From: Chlamydiae bacterium Ga0074140
Lineage (GTDB): Bacteria > Chlamydiota > Chlamydiia > Chlamydiales > Rhabdochlamydiaceae
DNA length: 64,000 nucleotides
Assembly: GCA_001464115.1 (NCBI GenBank)
Contig: LNES01000003.1
Coordinates: 766,943-830,942, forward strand
Direction: 5' to 3'
Part shown: positions 17,274-25,912 of the stretch, in pieces
Numbering within the stretch: position 1 is the first letter of the stretch
Layout: every line of letters starts with the position of its first letter
Translations under genes and position numbers: made by a program
Notes under the pieces: model-generated
What the model saw: the letters and a program-made list of their open reading frames with translations, nothing else
What the model was told of the DNA's origin: nothing
Databases searched by the model: none

Positions 17274-18491
17274 ATGAGACGCAATCTGTTGTTCTTCGTA
17301 GGGATTTTTCTGGTTACTGCAACCTCCCTGATCGCCAAAGATGAGGACCCCTTTCAATTTATCACTTTAGATCAGGAGAATGCTGTCTTGTTTGATGAGG
17401 AGTTAGCTGTAGAAAAAACGAAAGAGCAGCCAGTCCTCCCGAAAAAGAAAACCAAGAAAAAAATAAAACAACAGAGCGAACAGCTCGAGCTTGTTGAGCT
17501 CAACAGCAAGAGCTTTGCTCCGCAAGAAAATAGCAGCGTCAAAGAAGAGGAGGCCCTCCTCGACCAGAGCGTCGCTGCGATCGACCAGGATCTCTATCAA
17601 CCCGCAAAGCGCGTTGTCGAAAGAGAGGATAAGGAAGAACCAACACTCAGCCTCGAGCTAGCAGAGCCAGAAGTCCATGAGCCATTTATCACATCCTCAC
17701 CCGAAGAGGAGAATGCAGTTTTTACAACCTTCAAAGAAAAAGCCGCTAAACACTCCAGCTCCGCTAAAGAGCTCCGTGAAAACGATGTAAAAGCACTAGC
17801 TAAAGCACACTCGGTCGAAAAGGTCATTGCTCCCAACAAGCTTTCTGCGGATCCGAGCGCCGCAATTCAGGTCAGTTTTGCGCAGGTGTTTGCTGGATCG
17901 CCAGTGATCTACTCGATCCTGCTCGCACTTTCCGTCTTTGCCTTTTGCGTTTGTCTCTACAACCTCTTGAGCCTTCGCCCAGCTTCTGAAAATTTTACAA
18001 AGAAGATTCGTCAAAAACTGATGAGCAATCAGTTTGACGAGGCCCTCTCGCTTTGTCTGAGAGATGATCATCTGTTTGGACGCGTTGTCAGCGCTGCCAT
18101 CTCCACACGAAAACATGGCCTTCCACACATGCTTGAGACGATGAAAACTGAAGGTAAGCGCGCCACAGTCAGTTTCTGGCAGCGGATCGCACTTCTCAAC
18201 GATATCGCCATCGTCGCACCTATGCTCGGACTGTTAGGAACCGTGCTGGGGATGTTCTACGCTTTTTACGATCTAAATCGTTCAAGAGACAGCGTGAACA
18301 CTCTTTTTGACGGCCTCGGCATCTCTGTTGGAACCACCGTCGCAGGCCTTGCTGTTGCGATCTTTGCGATGATGCTCCACTCCTTTGCAAAATTCCGTCT
18401 CGTACGCGTTCTTGCATCTGTGGAGGAGGAAGCACAATCGCTCGCCGCTCTCATGGAAGCTAAACCCTCCTTTCCAGGAGAAAAACTGTGA
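17274..18491 (+). CDS. exbB: ExbB/TolQ-family proton channel protein with a long charged N-terminal periplasmic extension
   Basis: ExbB/TolQ proteins form the proton-conducting pentamer that energises outer-membrane transport or Tol-Pal. The C-terminal half (residues about 200-405) is a MotA/TolQ/ExbB domain with three membrane segments and the hallmark IAPMLGLLGTVLGMF and GLGISVGTTVAGLAVAI helices. The N-terminal half is unusual: a signal peptide (MRRNLLFFVGIFLVTATSLIA) followed by about 180 charged residues rich in Lys, Glu and Ser, not part of a minimal ExbB. The start at 17274 has an AGGAAAG ribosome-binding site. It overlaps exbD by four bases (GTGA). Whether it serves Tol or Ton is undetermined. 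Confidence 0.88.
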   Translation: MRRNLLFFVGIFLVTATSLIAKDEDPFQFITLDQENAVLFDEELAVEKTKEQPVLPKKKTKKKIKQQSEQLELVELNSKSFAPQENSSVKEEEALLDQSVAAIDQDLYQPAKRVVEREDKEEPTLSLELAEPEVHEPFITSSPEEENAVFTTFKEKAAKHSSSAKELRENDVKALAKAHSVEKVIAPNKLSADPSAAIQVSFAQVFAGSPVIYSILLALSVFAFCVCLYNLLSLRPASENFTKKIRQKLMSNQFDEALSLCLRDDHLFGRVVSAAISTRKHGLPHMLETMKTEGKRATVSFWQRIALLNDIAIVAPMLGLLGTVLGMFYAFYDLNRSRDSVNTLFDGLGISVGTTVAGLAVAIFAMMLHSFAKFRLVRVLASVEEEAQSLAALMEAKPSFPGEKL

Positions 18492-18955
18492 GCTGGATCC
18501 CCGACGAAGAGCTACGCAAACAATCGAGTCTCAGCCTTGCCCCCATGGTCGATTTTCTCTTTGTAATCCTCGCGGTTTTTGCGACGCTCGCCGTTACACG
18601 CACTGCGCTCTTTGACAACGAAGTGAATCTCGTGCAAGTTCGCCCGCATGACAAGAGTTCATCTGTTCCTGCACAAAACGACTTCTACACCGTCCATCTT
18701 TCCGTAACCGAGGATGGCAAATACAAGTGGATCACTGAAACGAGCGAGTTTTTAATGCAGGAAGTTGCCACGATTCAACAAGAACTCTCGAAACAACAAG
18801 AGCTCGGCCTTCTTCCGAAAGAGCATGAAAAGACTAAGGTTCTTCTCCACATCGACCAGGCCGCTAAATGGTCGACAATTGCTGATGTGATCTTCGCCGT
18901 CCGCGACGCGGGCTTTACAATCCACCCGGTCTACGAGCCAAAAGAGAAGCTTTAA
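18488..18955 (+). CDS. exbD: ExbD/TolR-family biopolymer transport protein
   Basis: ExbD/TolR is the single-span partner that sits in the ExbB pore and couples proton flow to a periplasmic domain. Residues about 17-42 (LAPMVDFLFVILAVFATLAV) form the membrane helix; Asp22 in PMVDFLF is the conserved proton-binding residue. The periplasmic part ends in a VLLHIDQAAKWSTIADVIFAVRDAGF strand-helix typical of the family. The protein has 155 aa. The start is a GTG overlapping the exbB stop, consistent with coupled translation. Its 3' end overlaps the convergent gene by four bases. Confidence 0.88.
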   Translation: MSWIPDEELRKQSSLSLAPMVDFLFVILAVFATLAVTRTALFDNEVNLVQVRPHDKSSSVPAQNDFYTVHLSVTEDGKYKWITETSEFLMQEVATIQQELSKQQELGLLPKEHEKTKVLLHIDQAAKWSTIADVIFAVRDAGFTIHPVYEPKEKL

Positions 18956-20403
18956 AAGACGTACGTCTGCCAAAGCCGAAGTAGGTGAGCTAGATCGATC
19001 TGGTCTATATCTTGTTGGGACAATTGATCTTCGATGCTCATCGGAGTACGATCTCGTACAAAGCTCGAAACGGAGAGTTCGTTTCCCCAATCCACGGCAA
19101 GATCAAGCTCCTTAACTTTTGCAGTCATAAAGAATTCTACTGCTTTGGGCTTGAAAATGTACGAAGTGCCCTGTTTCGAAGTACGCGTTTCTACATACTC
19201 TGCATACTTGCTTGGATCATCTTGAACTTCCTGGCAATAATTTTGAAGCGCCTCTATGTAAGGCTGAGGGTGTTCGTCCATGTTTAGAGCGTTTAAAAGC
19301 CAGTCATAAAGATACTCCTTATGAAACTCTAGACCAAACGTGAATCCCATCTGATTTGTTGCTTTCATCCGAGCAAGTTCTGCGACCATGCCCGTTACAG
19401 CAGGATTAGTAATATACCCATCTTTTGCTGCGGCAGCTGCGCGTGCCTTTGTACAAAGCCCATATTCTACGCCAAAGTTAGCATAGATCCAGTTGTAGCA
19501 GTGTACGCCCCATGCACTCTGATCGATTTGCACTCCCCTATCAGAGGCAACAGAATTTTTCACGCGTTTGATAAAGATCGCCATCTTCGCATCCTGGATA
19601 TGCTGGAGAAGAATCTCATAAATCTCGACTCGCCCCGATACATTCTTCCATTGCTGAAAAGTCACAGTTGCTTTACGAGGATCGCATCCCGTTGCGGCCG
19701 CATGAGCGACCTCTTTTAATGCCTCGCGCATTCTATGGACAATCACTCTCTTCTCGGTTGTGTTTGGATTCTCACAAGCCGTCTGTTCGAGTTTTAGTAG
19801 CTCCATTGTGAAAAGTTTCGCACGCAGGGTTAGCTGTCCGAAATAATGCTCTCGATAAGCATCTGGATAGTCAGAGTATTCAAATCTGCGAAGCCGAATA
19901 AAAGCGAGATATTTTTGCATTGCGTTTTGATCGGTTGCATTTAAATAACGACGAGGAAGAGCGATCGCTCTCCCTCTCGCCGTATCCCACCCATTTGCAT
20001 AAGCCTGGATCTGATTTTCAAACGCCTGCAGATTCTCGGGCACCTTTTGCGCTAGCGCTGTAACTGCTTCGTCCATGGATTTAGCTCGTAGCACGAGAGG
20101 CGCTTGTGCAACATTAATGTTAATCCCATTTAAACGATCGACTCCTCTCAGGTAGCGCTCAACTCTTTCGTTGTTGCTATCATCGTAACAGGGGAAACAT
20201 GCAAAAAAGATTTCCCTAACACACACCCAGATGCATGAGGCGAGCTCTCTTAAGCAGGCAAAGACATCGCAGCAGTAATTGCCTCCCGCATCTTCGTAAT
20301 GATCGATACGGATAGGATCTAGCCGCCTTACCGGCCTAACTTGCGCATTACGATCATTGTTTTGAAAATAGTTATTTCTTGAACCATCAATTCGCAAACT
20401 CAT
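18952..20403 (-). CDS. Uncharacterised protein with a Cys-rich hydrophobic N-terminal segment
   Basis: The protein has 483 residues and matches no family I know. After a polar, Asn/Arg-rich leader (residues 1-40) comes a hydrophobic and cysteine-rich stretch (about 43-75, CCDVFACLRELASC... FFACFPC) that could be a membrane hairpin or a lipid- or metal-binding patch. The remaining 400 residues are soluble and mostly helical. No cleavable signal peptide is apparent. The gene converges with exbD and is divergent from the 753-aa unknown protein upstream, with a 168-base AT-rich spacer shared between them. Lineage-restricted host-interaction protein is my best guess, at low confidence. Confidence 0.7.
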   Translation of the reverse strand: MSLRIDGSRNNYFQNNDRNAQVRPVRRLDPIRIDHYEDAGGNYCCDVFACLRELASCIWVCVREIFFACFPCYDDSNNERVERYLRGVDRLNGININVAQAPLVLRAKSMDEAVTALAQKVPENLQAFENQIQAYANGWDTARGRAIALPRRYLNATDQNAMQKYLAFIRLRRFEYSDYPDAYREHYFGQLTLRAKLFTMELLKLEQTACENPNTTEKRVIVHRMREALKEVAHAAATGCDPRKATVTFQQWKNVSGRVEIYEILLQHIQDAKMAIFIKRVKNSVASDRGVQIDQSAWGVHCYNWIYANFGVEYGLCTKARAAAAAKDGYITNPAVTGMVAELARMKATNQMGFTFGLEFHKEYLYDWLLNALNMDEHPQPYIEALQNYCQEVQDDPSKYAEYVETRTSKQGTSYIFKPKAVEFFMTAKVKELDLAVDWGNELSVSSFVRDRTPMSIEDQLSQQDIDQIDLAHLLRLWQTYVF

Positions 20404-20571
20404 TAATTACCTCGTTAATTTTGCCAATAGCATACCAAATATTCTCATATAAACCCATTCTAAAAATTATTTGTTTCATAGTAAAAATTTTCCTGTATGC
20501 AAGAGAAGGGCTTGTTGAATATATTCATCTTTTTGTTGTAAAATCTTTACACAAACTTTTAGGAAACGCCC

Positions 20572-22833
20572 ATGGCAATTACGCTAGAAACGATCAACCG
20601 ACAGCTTGCAGCAATTGAGCGAGATCCCCTCCCCTCAAATGTTCAGCAGAATCAACAGATGAGAATCCATGATGGTGAGGGATACGTTACTAGAACTGCC
20701 GCAAATTGGGTGGCAACAGCGCAAGGAATTCACCAGCGCGCACGCAGGGGTTGGATTTCAAGGCCCAATGAAAAGGACCTTCTGCGCCTTGAGAGACAAA
20801 CAATGGCTCTCATGTACCGCGCTAATGTCGACAAACGGGCTTATACTCAACAAGAAAAAGCTGCTCTAGAACAAACGTTTTCGGACATTCTAGTCCGTTA
20901 TAAAAGAAATCAAGAACTGTATCCTGGTGGAGACGGCAACCTCACAAACCAAGATCGAGCACAGATCCATGAAGCTTGCCAAAACTTTCCTCATTTCGTA
21001 CAAGCACTTTGCGACCGAAATCGCGCGGAAAGAAGTGATGATGTGTGGACTCAGGGCTTTGTGAAATTTTGTCTTCGCTCGTGCGGACTCTCTTCATTGG
21101 ATGCACGACACTGGGTAAAAATCTTTATCGAACTTCCAAATGAAGTCGATGCTTTTATGGGCTCTTTTGATAAGCGTGTTGGATCCATAGACCCTCAGAT
21201 GCTTCAGATCATTGAGCGCGACGGTCGTCAAGTTCTCTGCATGAGAATGAATGGCCAGGACGTGCGCATTCAAGGCTCAAAAAATGGAATGATCTCTCTC
21301 CCCAACCTGGTCGATCGAAATGCAGCTCCCTACACACTTTCTGTCCAAGAGATCTACAACAAAATTAGAGGCAAACGAGCAGGGTATTTAGAGGTCGAAG
21401 TTTTTCAAAACGGCGGAGTCCTAAACTGGGACTCGATCGAAATGGGCTCCACTTCTGATGATGGTGAACTACTTACACGCATCGATGTTTCTCAGCCAGG
21501 GTGGATTAACAACCTTCCTGCGTGGAGAGTTTTGACGGGTGCACAAGTCCGTGAACGTTATGGCAATCGCGTAAATTGGGCAGAGAATCTTCCACACGAT
21601 CAACGATTTGGACTCGCAATGTGTGCCAATCGCGAAGAAGCCTCTTTAAACATGGTGAATACGCATGGTTTCTTTGAAGTGATTGTTCCAGAACCAGGGC
21701 AGCCTGACCGCTTCCGCATTCTCCCTTTTGGATTCCAACCTCCGACACTCCCTGGGACTGCTATGCAGAAAGCAGAAATCTTGTTAAAAACGCAACGCGC
21801 GCTTCTCCATTATCCAGATGAGGGAGCTGTACGAAGTGATAGAGGACAATACCGGGAATTTTTTTCTATCTCCACTCAGCAATTTGGAGACCTCGAAACG
21901 TTTTTATCGCGCTTCGTCACGAAAGCACGCGAAGGACGCGAAATCTTCCAGCTCACTGGAAACAACTGCGCGCGCCATACACAAAAAGTCTTCGATAAAG
22001 TTGTGGGGAAAATGTTTTATCAACCTTTCGAAGCTCTTGCTGGAGAATTATTTCATGGGAGAGACGTGCATAGCGAGATCAAACGCATCACCAAATCGCT
22101 CGGTGAAAGAGCACTTGATCGTCTAGCAAATGAGGTTGGTGCAAGAGTCGTGGAAGGTGGAAATCGTCAGCAGATGGCTCGTCTTCTTTCTCTATGCCTT
22201 AACACGCTGTCGGAGACAATGGCCGAAGGGGCCCCTGTTGGAGAACTAAGACTTTCTGAAGAACAAGCTCTTGAGAGAATCGCTGCGTTTTATGAAGCCA
22301 ATGCATCGCGTGAGGCTGGCGTGGATAGAGTTTTGAAAGGAGACCTTTCTCGACTGATTAAACTCACAATCGGCAGCCAGCAATTTTACAAACTTCCCTT
22401 CTTCGATGCTGAATTCCGAGACAATCTCGCGCTTTGGGGCTTTTATTCCTTTATCCGTTCCGTTGCACTAAACTGGTGGATGGAACTCCCATCTGCGATT
22501 GAATGGGTGACAGAACTCCCTCGCATTCTTTGCTTCTACATATTTACTTGTATCCTCCTTTTGCCTATCGGCGCATGGCGAGGCTATGAGTATCGAAGAA
22601 ACGATGGGACGATGCAAACCGCACGAGTCCTTACCAACCCGCTCAATGGCCGTATGATGCATCTTCCAGCGCAAGCATTTAATAGACCCGCGCTTAAGCA
22701 GCAGTGGCAAGAAGAAGTACGAACGGTCCTTGGACACCTTGGAGCAAATGTGCAGGCTAGTCCTTTAAATCCAGAGCCTCATGCGGAAGCGGCACAGCTT
22801 CTCATCCCTGGGCTTATAGAGGTCCGTGCCTAG
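20572..22833 (+). CDS. Large uncharacterised protein with a possible permuted papain-like (His...Asn-Cys) core and C-terminal membrane hairpin
   Basis: A 753-residue protein with an AGGAAA ribosome-binding site before ATGGCAATT. No named family is recognised. Residues 1-340 are mainly helical. Around residues 363-470 a strand-rich region places His365 (NTHGFFEVIVP) before Asn465-Cys466 (LTGNNCARHTQKV). A His on an early strand followed by an Asn-Cys at the head of a helix is the order seen in permuted papain-like folds such as LRAT and some NlpC/P60 relatives, so a thiol hydrolase or acyltransferase is possible. Residues about 622-680 form hydrophobic segments resembling an Inc-like bilobed membrane region. 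The function is unproven. Confidence 0.75.
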   Translation: MAITLETINRQLAAIERDPLPSNVQQNQQMRIHDGEGYVTRTAANWVATAQGIHQRARRGWISRPNEKDLLRLERQTMALMYRANVDKRAYTQQEKAALEQTFSDILVRYKRNQELYPGGDGNLTNQDRAQIHEACQNFPHFVQALCDRNRAERSDDVWTQGFVKFCLRSCGLSSLDARHWVKIFIELPNEVDAFMGSFDKRVGSIDPQMLQIIERDGRQVLCMRMNGQDVRIQGSKNGMISLPNLVDRNAAPYTLSVQEIYNKIRGKRAGYLEVEVFQNGGVLNWDSIEMGSTSDDGELLTRIDVSQPGWINNLPAWRVLTGAQVRERYGNRVNWAENLPHDQRFGLAMCANREEASLNMVNTHGFFEVIVPEPGQPDRFRILPFGFQPPTLPGTAMQKAEILLKTQRALLHYPDEGAVRSDRGQYREFFSISTQQFGDLETFLSRFVTKAREGREIFQLTGNNCARHTQKVFDKVVGKMFYQPFEALAGELFHGRDVHSEIKRITKSLGERALDRLANEVGARVVEGGNRQQMARLLSLCLNTLSETMAEGAPVGELRLSEEQALERIAAFYEANASREAGVDRVLKGDLSRLIKLTIGSQQFYKLPFFDAEFRDNLALWGFYSFIRSVALNWWMELPSAIEWVTELPRILCFYIFTCILLLPIGAWRGYEYRRNDGTMQTARVLTNPLNGRMMHLPAQAFNRPALKQQWQEEVRTVLGHLGANVQASPLNPEPHAEAAQLLIPGLIEVRA

Positions 22834-22862
22834 GACGCTATTGCGTAAAATCTGAAGCCTAT

Positions 22863-22975
22863 TTGAGCGAGCTAAGGCGAGCTCTTTGGAGTGTGGTGCT
22901 CTGCACCGCCTTGAGTTTGTTAAAGTAAGGCGGCGCAAAGCGCCGCACTGCAGGGAGCGCTTCGCGCTCAAAGAA
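22863..22975 (-). repeat. Palindromic 'GGAGTGCGGCGC' repeat, copy 1
   Basis: The stretch from TTGAGCGAG to CGCTCAAAGAA is alignable, as reverse complement, with 59434-59546 along about 112 bases, including the paired hairpins around CCGCCTTA and GCGCTTTGCGCCGC. It lies between the 753-aa gene and tRNA-Leu. Confidence 0.8.
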
Positions 22976-23050
22976 TTACGCAGCTACTTGTGGATGATCT
23001 TTCCTGGTAAAAAATTCGCATTCTGTACATCATTCAGCTTTTCTTCTCTT

Positions 23051-23132
23051 GCCCAGGTGGTGAAATTGGGAGACACGCCAGATTTAGGTTCTGGTGCCGC
23101 AAGGCGTGTAGGTTCGAGTCCTATCCTGGGCA
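23051..23132 (+). tRNA. tRNA-Leu (anticodon UAG)
   Basis: A class II cloverleaf with a long variable arm. The acceptor pairs GCCCAGG with CCTGGGC. The anticodon stem CCAGA/TCTGG encloses TTTAGGT, giving UAG. The variable arm is TGCCGCAAGGCGTG, and the T-arm is GGTTCGAGTCC. CCA is not encoded. Confidence 0.95.
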
Positions 23133-23135
23133 ACC

Positions 23136-23165
23136 TTTACTTTAACTCGCTTTTTCCCTTAGAAT
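23136..23165 (+). promoter_or_regulatory. Predicted promoter of the csp-kbl-tdh operon
   Basis: TTTACT (23136-23141) and TAGAAT (23160-23165) with 18-base spacing, 26 bases before the csp start codon, which is preceded by AGGAG. Confidence 0.5.
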
Positions 23166-23190
23166 TGCAGTTTTACCAGGAGCTATCGGC

Positions 23191-23397
23191 ATGGAACGCG
23201 GAGTAGTAAAGTGGTATGACGAGGTGAAGGGTTATGGTTTCCTCACTTCGGATGTCAGTAAAAAAGATATCTTTGTGCACTCTTCAAATATAAACAATCT
23301 TGAGAAAGCACTCGAAACGGGCGACCGTGTCGAATATGAAATTGGCGAAGGTCCAAAAGGTCCTCAAGCAAAGAACGTTAAGTTAATTGGGGAGTGA
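23191..23397 (+). CDS. Cold-shock-domain protein (CspA family)
   Basis: A 68-residue single cold-shock domain, an RNA and single-strand DNA chaperone. The nucleic-acid-binding motifs are intact: the RNP1-like KGYGFLTS near residue 13 and the RNP2-like DIFVHSS near residue 26. The start is preceded by AGGAG. Its stop codon overlaps the start of kbl (TGATG), so the RNA chaperone is in one operon with threonine catabolism genes. That linkage is not the common arrangement and may simply reflect a shared promoter. Confidence 0.93.
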   Translation: MERGVVKWYDEVKGYGFLTSDVSKKDIFVHSSNINNLEKALETGDRVEYEIGEGPKGPQAKNVKLIGE

Positions 23398-24584
23398 TGC
23401 GCGAGCAGCTTCTCAAAGATCTCGACAAACAGCTACAAGAACTACGCACCTCTGGCCTCTACAAGGCCGAGAGGGTTATCACCTCCCCACAGCATGCCCT
23501 CATTCGCGTCGTCAACGGCAAAGAGGTCTTAAACTTTTGTGCCAACAACTACCTCGGCCTCTCCAATCACGCATCTCTCGTCCACGCTGCGCAAGCCGCG
23601 CTTGCCAAATATGGATTTGGGATGTCCTCCGTCCGTTTCATTTGCGGGACGCAGACAATCCATAAAGAGCTCGAAAACCGTCTCTCTCATTTTTTAGGAA
23701 TGGAAGATACGATCCTCTACTCCTCCTGTTTTGATGCAAATGGCGGGTTATTTGAAACGATCCTGGGAGAGCAGGATGCGATTATTAGCGATGAACTGAA
23801 TCACGCTAGCATCATTGATGGAATCCGTCTCTGCAAAGCCAAGCGCTTTCGTTACAAAAACAATGACATGGCAGATCTTGAGAGCAAGCTGAAGGAAGCA
23901 AAAGATGCTCGCTACCGTCTGATTGCTACCGACGGGGTCTTTTCCATGGATGGGATCATTGCAAATTTGGAGGCGATCTGCGATCTCGCCGATAAGTATG
24001 ATGCGCTTGTGATGGTTGATGACTCACACGCTGTAGGCTTCGTTGGAGAGAAGGGCCGAGGAACACATGAACTCTGCAAAGTCATGGACCGCATTCACCT
24101 CTTAACAGGAACTCTAGGAAAAGCTTTGGGTGGAGCCTCTGGCGGATACACGAGCGGCCGCAAAGAGATCATCGAATGGCTTCGTCAACGCTCACGCCCC
24201 TATCTCTTTTCAAATACTCTCGCTCCAGTTATTACAGCCACGTCCCTTCAGGTTTTAGATCTTCTTGAGTCTAGCGATCATTTGAGACAAAAACTTCGCG
24301 AAAATACCGCCTATTTCCGCGCTGAAATGCAAAAGGCTGGCTTCAAGATCATTCCTGGCACACATCCCATCACACCCGTGATGCTCGGTGACGCAAAACT
24401 CGCCTCGAAGCTAGCAGAGGGCCTTCTACACGAAGGGATCTATGTCATTGCTTTCTCCTATCCTGTCGTTCCGCAAGACAAAGCGCGCATTCGTGTGCAG
24501 ATCTCTGCTGCGCATGAGAGGAAACATCTAGATCACGCCATCCGCGCCTTCGTAAAAGTCGGGAAAGAATTAAAAATCATCTAA
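23397..24584 (+). CDS. kbl: 2-amino-3-ketobutyrate CoA ligase (glycine C-acetyltransferase)
   Basis: Kbl is a PLP-dependent alpha-oxoamine synthase that splits 2-amino-3-ketobutyrate with CoA into glycine and acetyl-CoA. The fold-type I markers are present: [12 protein letters not shown] at the start, [15 protein letters not shown] binding the cofactor, and the Schiff-base Lys242 in [12 protein letters not shown]. At 395-396 aa the length matches the E. coli enzyme. The ATG at 23397 overlaps the csp stop; a GTG 3 bases earlier is possible. It is followed after 9 bases by tdh, so both steps of threonine degradation are encoded together. Confidence 0.96.
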   Translation: MREQLLKDLDKQLQELRTSGLYKAERVITSPQHALIRVVNGKEVLNFCANNYLGLSNHASLVHAAQAALAKYGFGMSSVRFICGTQTIHKELENRLSHFLGMEDTILYSSCFDANGGLFETILGEQDAIISDELNHASIIDGIRLCKAKRFRYKNNDMADLESKLKEAKDARYRLIATDGVFSMDGIIANLEAICDLADKYDALVMVDDSHAVGFVGEKGRGTHELCKVMDRIHLLTGTLGKALGGASGGYTSGRKEIIEWLRQRSRPYLFSNTLAPVITATSLQVLDLLESSDHLRQKLRENTAYFRAEMQKAGFKIIPGTHPITPVMLGDAKLASKLAEGLLHEGIYVIAFSYPVVPQDKARIRVQISAAHERKHLDHAIRAFVKVGKELKII

Positions 24585-24593
24585 GGAATTACC

Positions 24594-25619
24594 ATGAAAG
24601 CTCTTGGAAAACTAAAAAAAGAACCCGGCTTGTGGATGTATGATGCACCCATGCCTCAGATGGGGCCAAATGACGTTCTCATCCGCATAAAAAAGACAGC
24701 GATCTGCGGCACCGATCTTCACATCTACAAGTGGGACGCGTGGGCGCAAGCTACGATTCCTGTCCCTATGACCGTCGGGCATGAATTTTTCGGTGTCATC
24801 GATAAGGTCGGAAGCGAAGTCAAGGGGTTTAAGCAAGGCGATCGAGTCTCTGGTGAGGGACACCTGATTTGCGGCTACTGTCGCAACTGTCGCGCAGGAA
24901 GACTCCACCACTGTAGAAATACAGTTGGCATTGGCGTTCAAAAAACTGGATGTTTTGCAGAATACCTCGTGATGCCCGCCTCAAATGTTGTCCATGTTCC
25001 CTCAGAAGTTAGCGATGATGTCGCCTCGTTTTTGGATCCGCTTGGAAACGCGGTGCATACCGCCCTATCCTTTGACCTTGTGGGTGAAGATGTGCTCATT
25101 ACAGGTGCAGGACCGATCGGTATTATGGGCGCTGCGATTGCAAAGCGTGCAGGCGCGCGGCGCGTCGTCATTACAGACATCAATGACTTTCGCCTTAATC
25201 TCGCGCAAAAAATCGGTGTGACAAAGGCTGTGAACGTGACAAAAAAAAACCTCCCTGATGTCATGAAAGAACTTGGAATAGCGGAGGGTTTTGGTGTAGG
25301 TCTTGAAATGTCAGGAAACAACGATGCTTTCACGAGCATGGTCGATGCAATGAATCATGGGGGCAAGATCGCCATTCTTGGCATTTTGCACGATGGATCA
25401 CCTGCACCCTGGACGAAGATCATCTTCAAGAGCCTCACATTAAAAGGCATCTACGGGCGCGAGATGTATGAGACCTGGTATAAGATGATCAGCATGCTGC
25501 AAAGTGGCCTCGATGTGTCGCCAGTGATTACGCACACCTTCCCTGCCAAGGATTTTCAGAAGGCTTTCGATATCATGCTGGAAGGCAAATCTGGGAAAGT
25601 CATCCTTGACTGGACCTAA
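24594..25619 (+). CDS. tdh: L-threonine 3-dehydrogenase
   Basis: Tdh is a zinc-dependent medium-chain dehydrogenase that oxidises L-threonine to 2-amino-3-ketobutyrate with NAD+. The catalytic zinc ligands lie in [10 protein letters not shown] and VGHEFFG. Four cysteines of the structural zinc lobe are in [14 protein letters not shown]. The Rossmann glycines are in [11 protein letters not shown]. The length of 341 aa equals that of E. coli Tdh. The product feeds Kbl, encoded 9 bases upstream. The pathway yields glycine, acetyl-CoA and NADH from host-derived threonine. Confidence 0.97.
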   Translation: MKALGKLKKEPGLWMYDAPMPQMGPNDVLIRIKKTAICGTDLHIYKWDAWAQATIPVPMTVGHEFFGVIDKVGSEVKGFKQGDRVSGEGHLICGYCRNCRAGRLHHCRNTVGIGVQKTGCFAEYLVMPASNVVHVPSEVSDDVASFLDPLGNAVHTALSFDLVGEDVLITGAGPIGIMGAAIAKRAGARRVVITDINDFRLNLAQKIGVTKAVNVTKKNLPDVMKELGIAEGFGVGLEMSGNNDAFTSMVDAMNHGGKIAILGILHDGSPAPWTKIIFKSLTLKGIYGREMYETWYKMISMLQSGLDVSPVITHTFPAKDFQKAFDIMLEGKSGKVILDWT

Positions 25620-25625
25620 GAAAGA

Positions 25626-25846
25626 ATTCACCACAGAGACACAGAGAAAGATGAGGTTGCACAGAGTGAAGAGAGAGTTCTTCTTTTTGCTTGAAAGCAA
25701 AATGAAAGAGCTCCTGCCGGTGGCAAACGAGAAAATTTAAAATTCTTCTGCGCTTTGCGCCTGAGCCACCTTTTTTGGTCTCTAGCAAAAAAGGTGTTTT
25801 TCTTCCTCTGTGCAACCTCATCTTTCTCTGTGTCTCTGTGGTTAAT
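25626..25846. repeat. Compound palindrome, 'CACCACAGAGACAC' family, copy 2 (after tdh)
   Basis: ATTCACCACAGAGACACAGAGAAAGATGAGGTTGCACAG is mirrored by CTGTGCAACCTCATCTTTCTCTGTGTCTCTGTGGTTAAT. Inner hairpins include CACCTTTTTT with AAAAAAGGTG and a CTGCCGGTGGCA module. The architecture is the same as in the 9817-10000 copy. It fills most of the 293-base tdh-ppsA spacer. Confidence 0.87.
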
Positions 25847-25912
25847 CTTCCTGTTAAGAGAAAACCTTACGTTGCTGTGGCGGGAAATAGCCTCGTTGCG
25901 TAACGTGACGTT

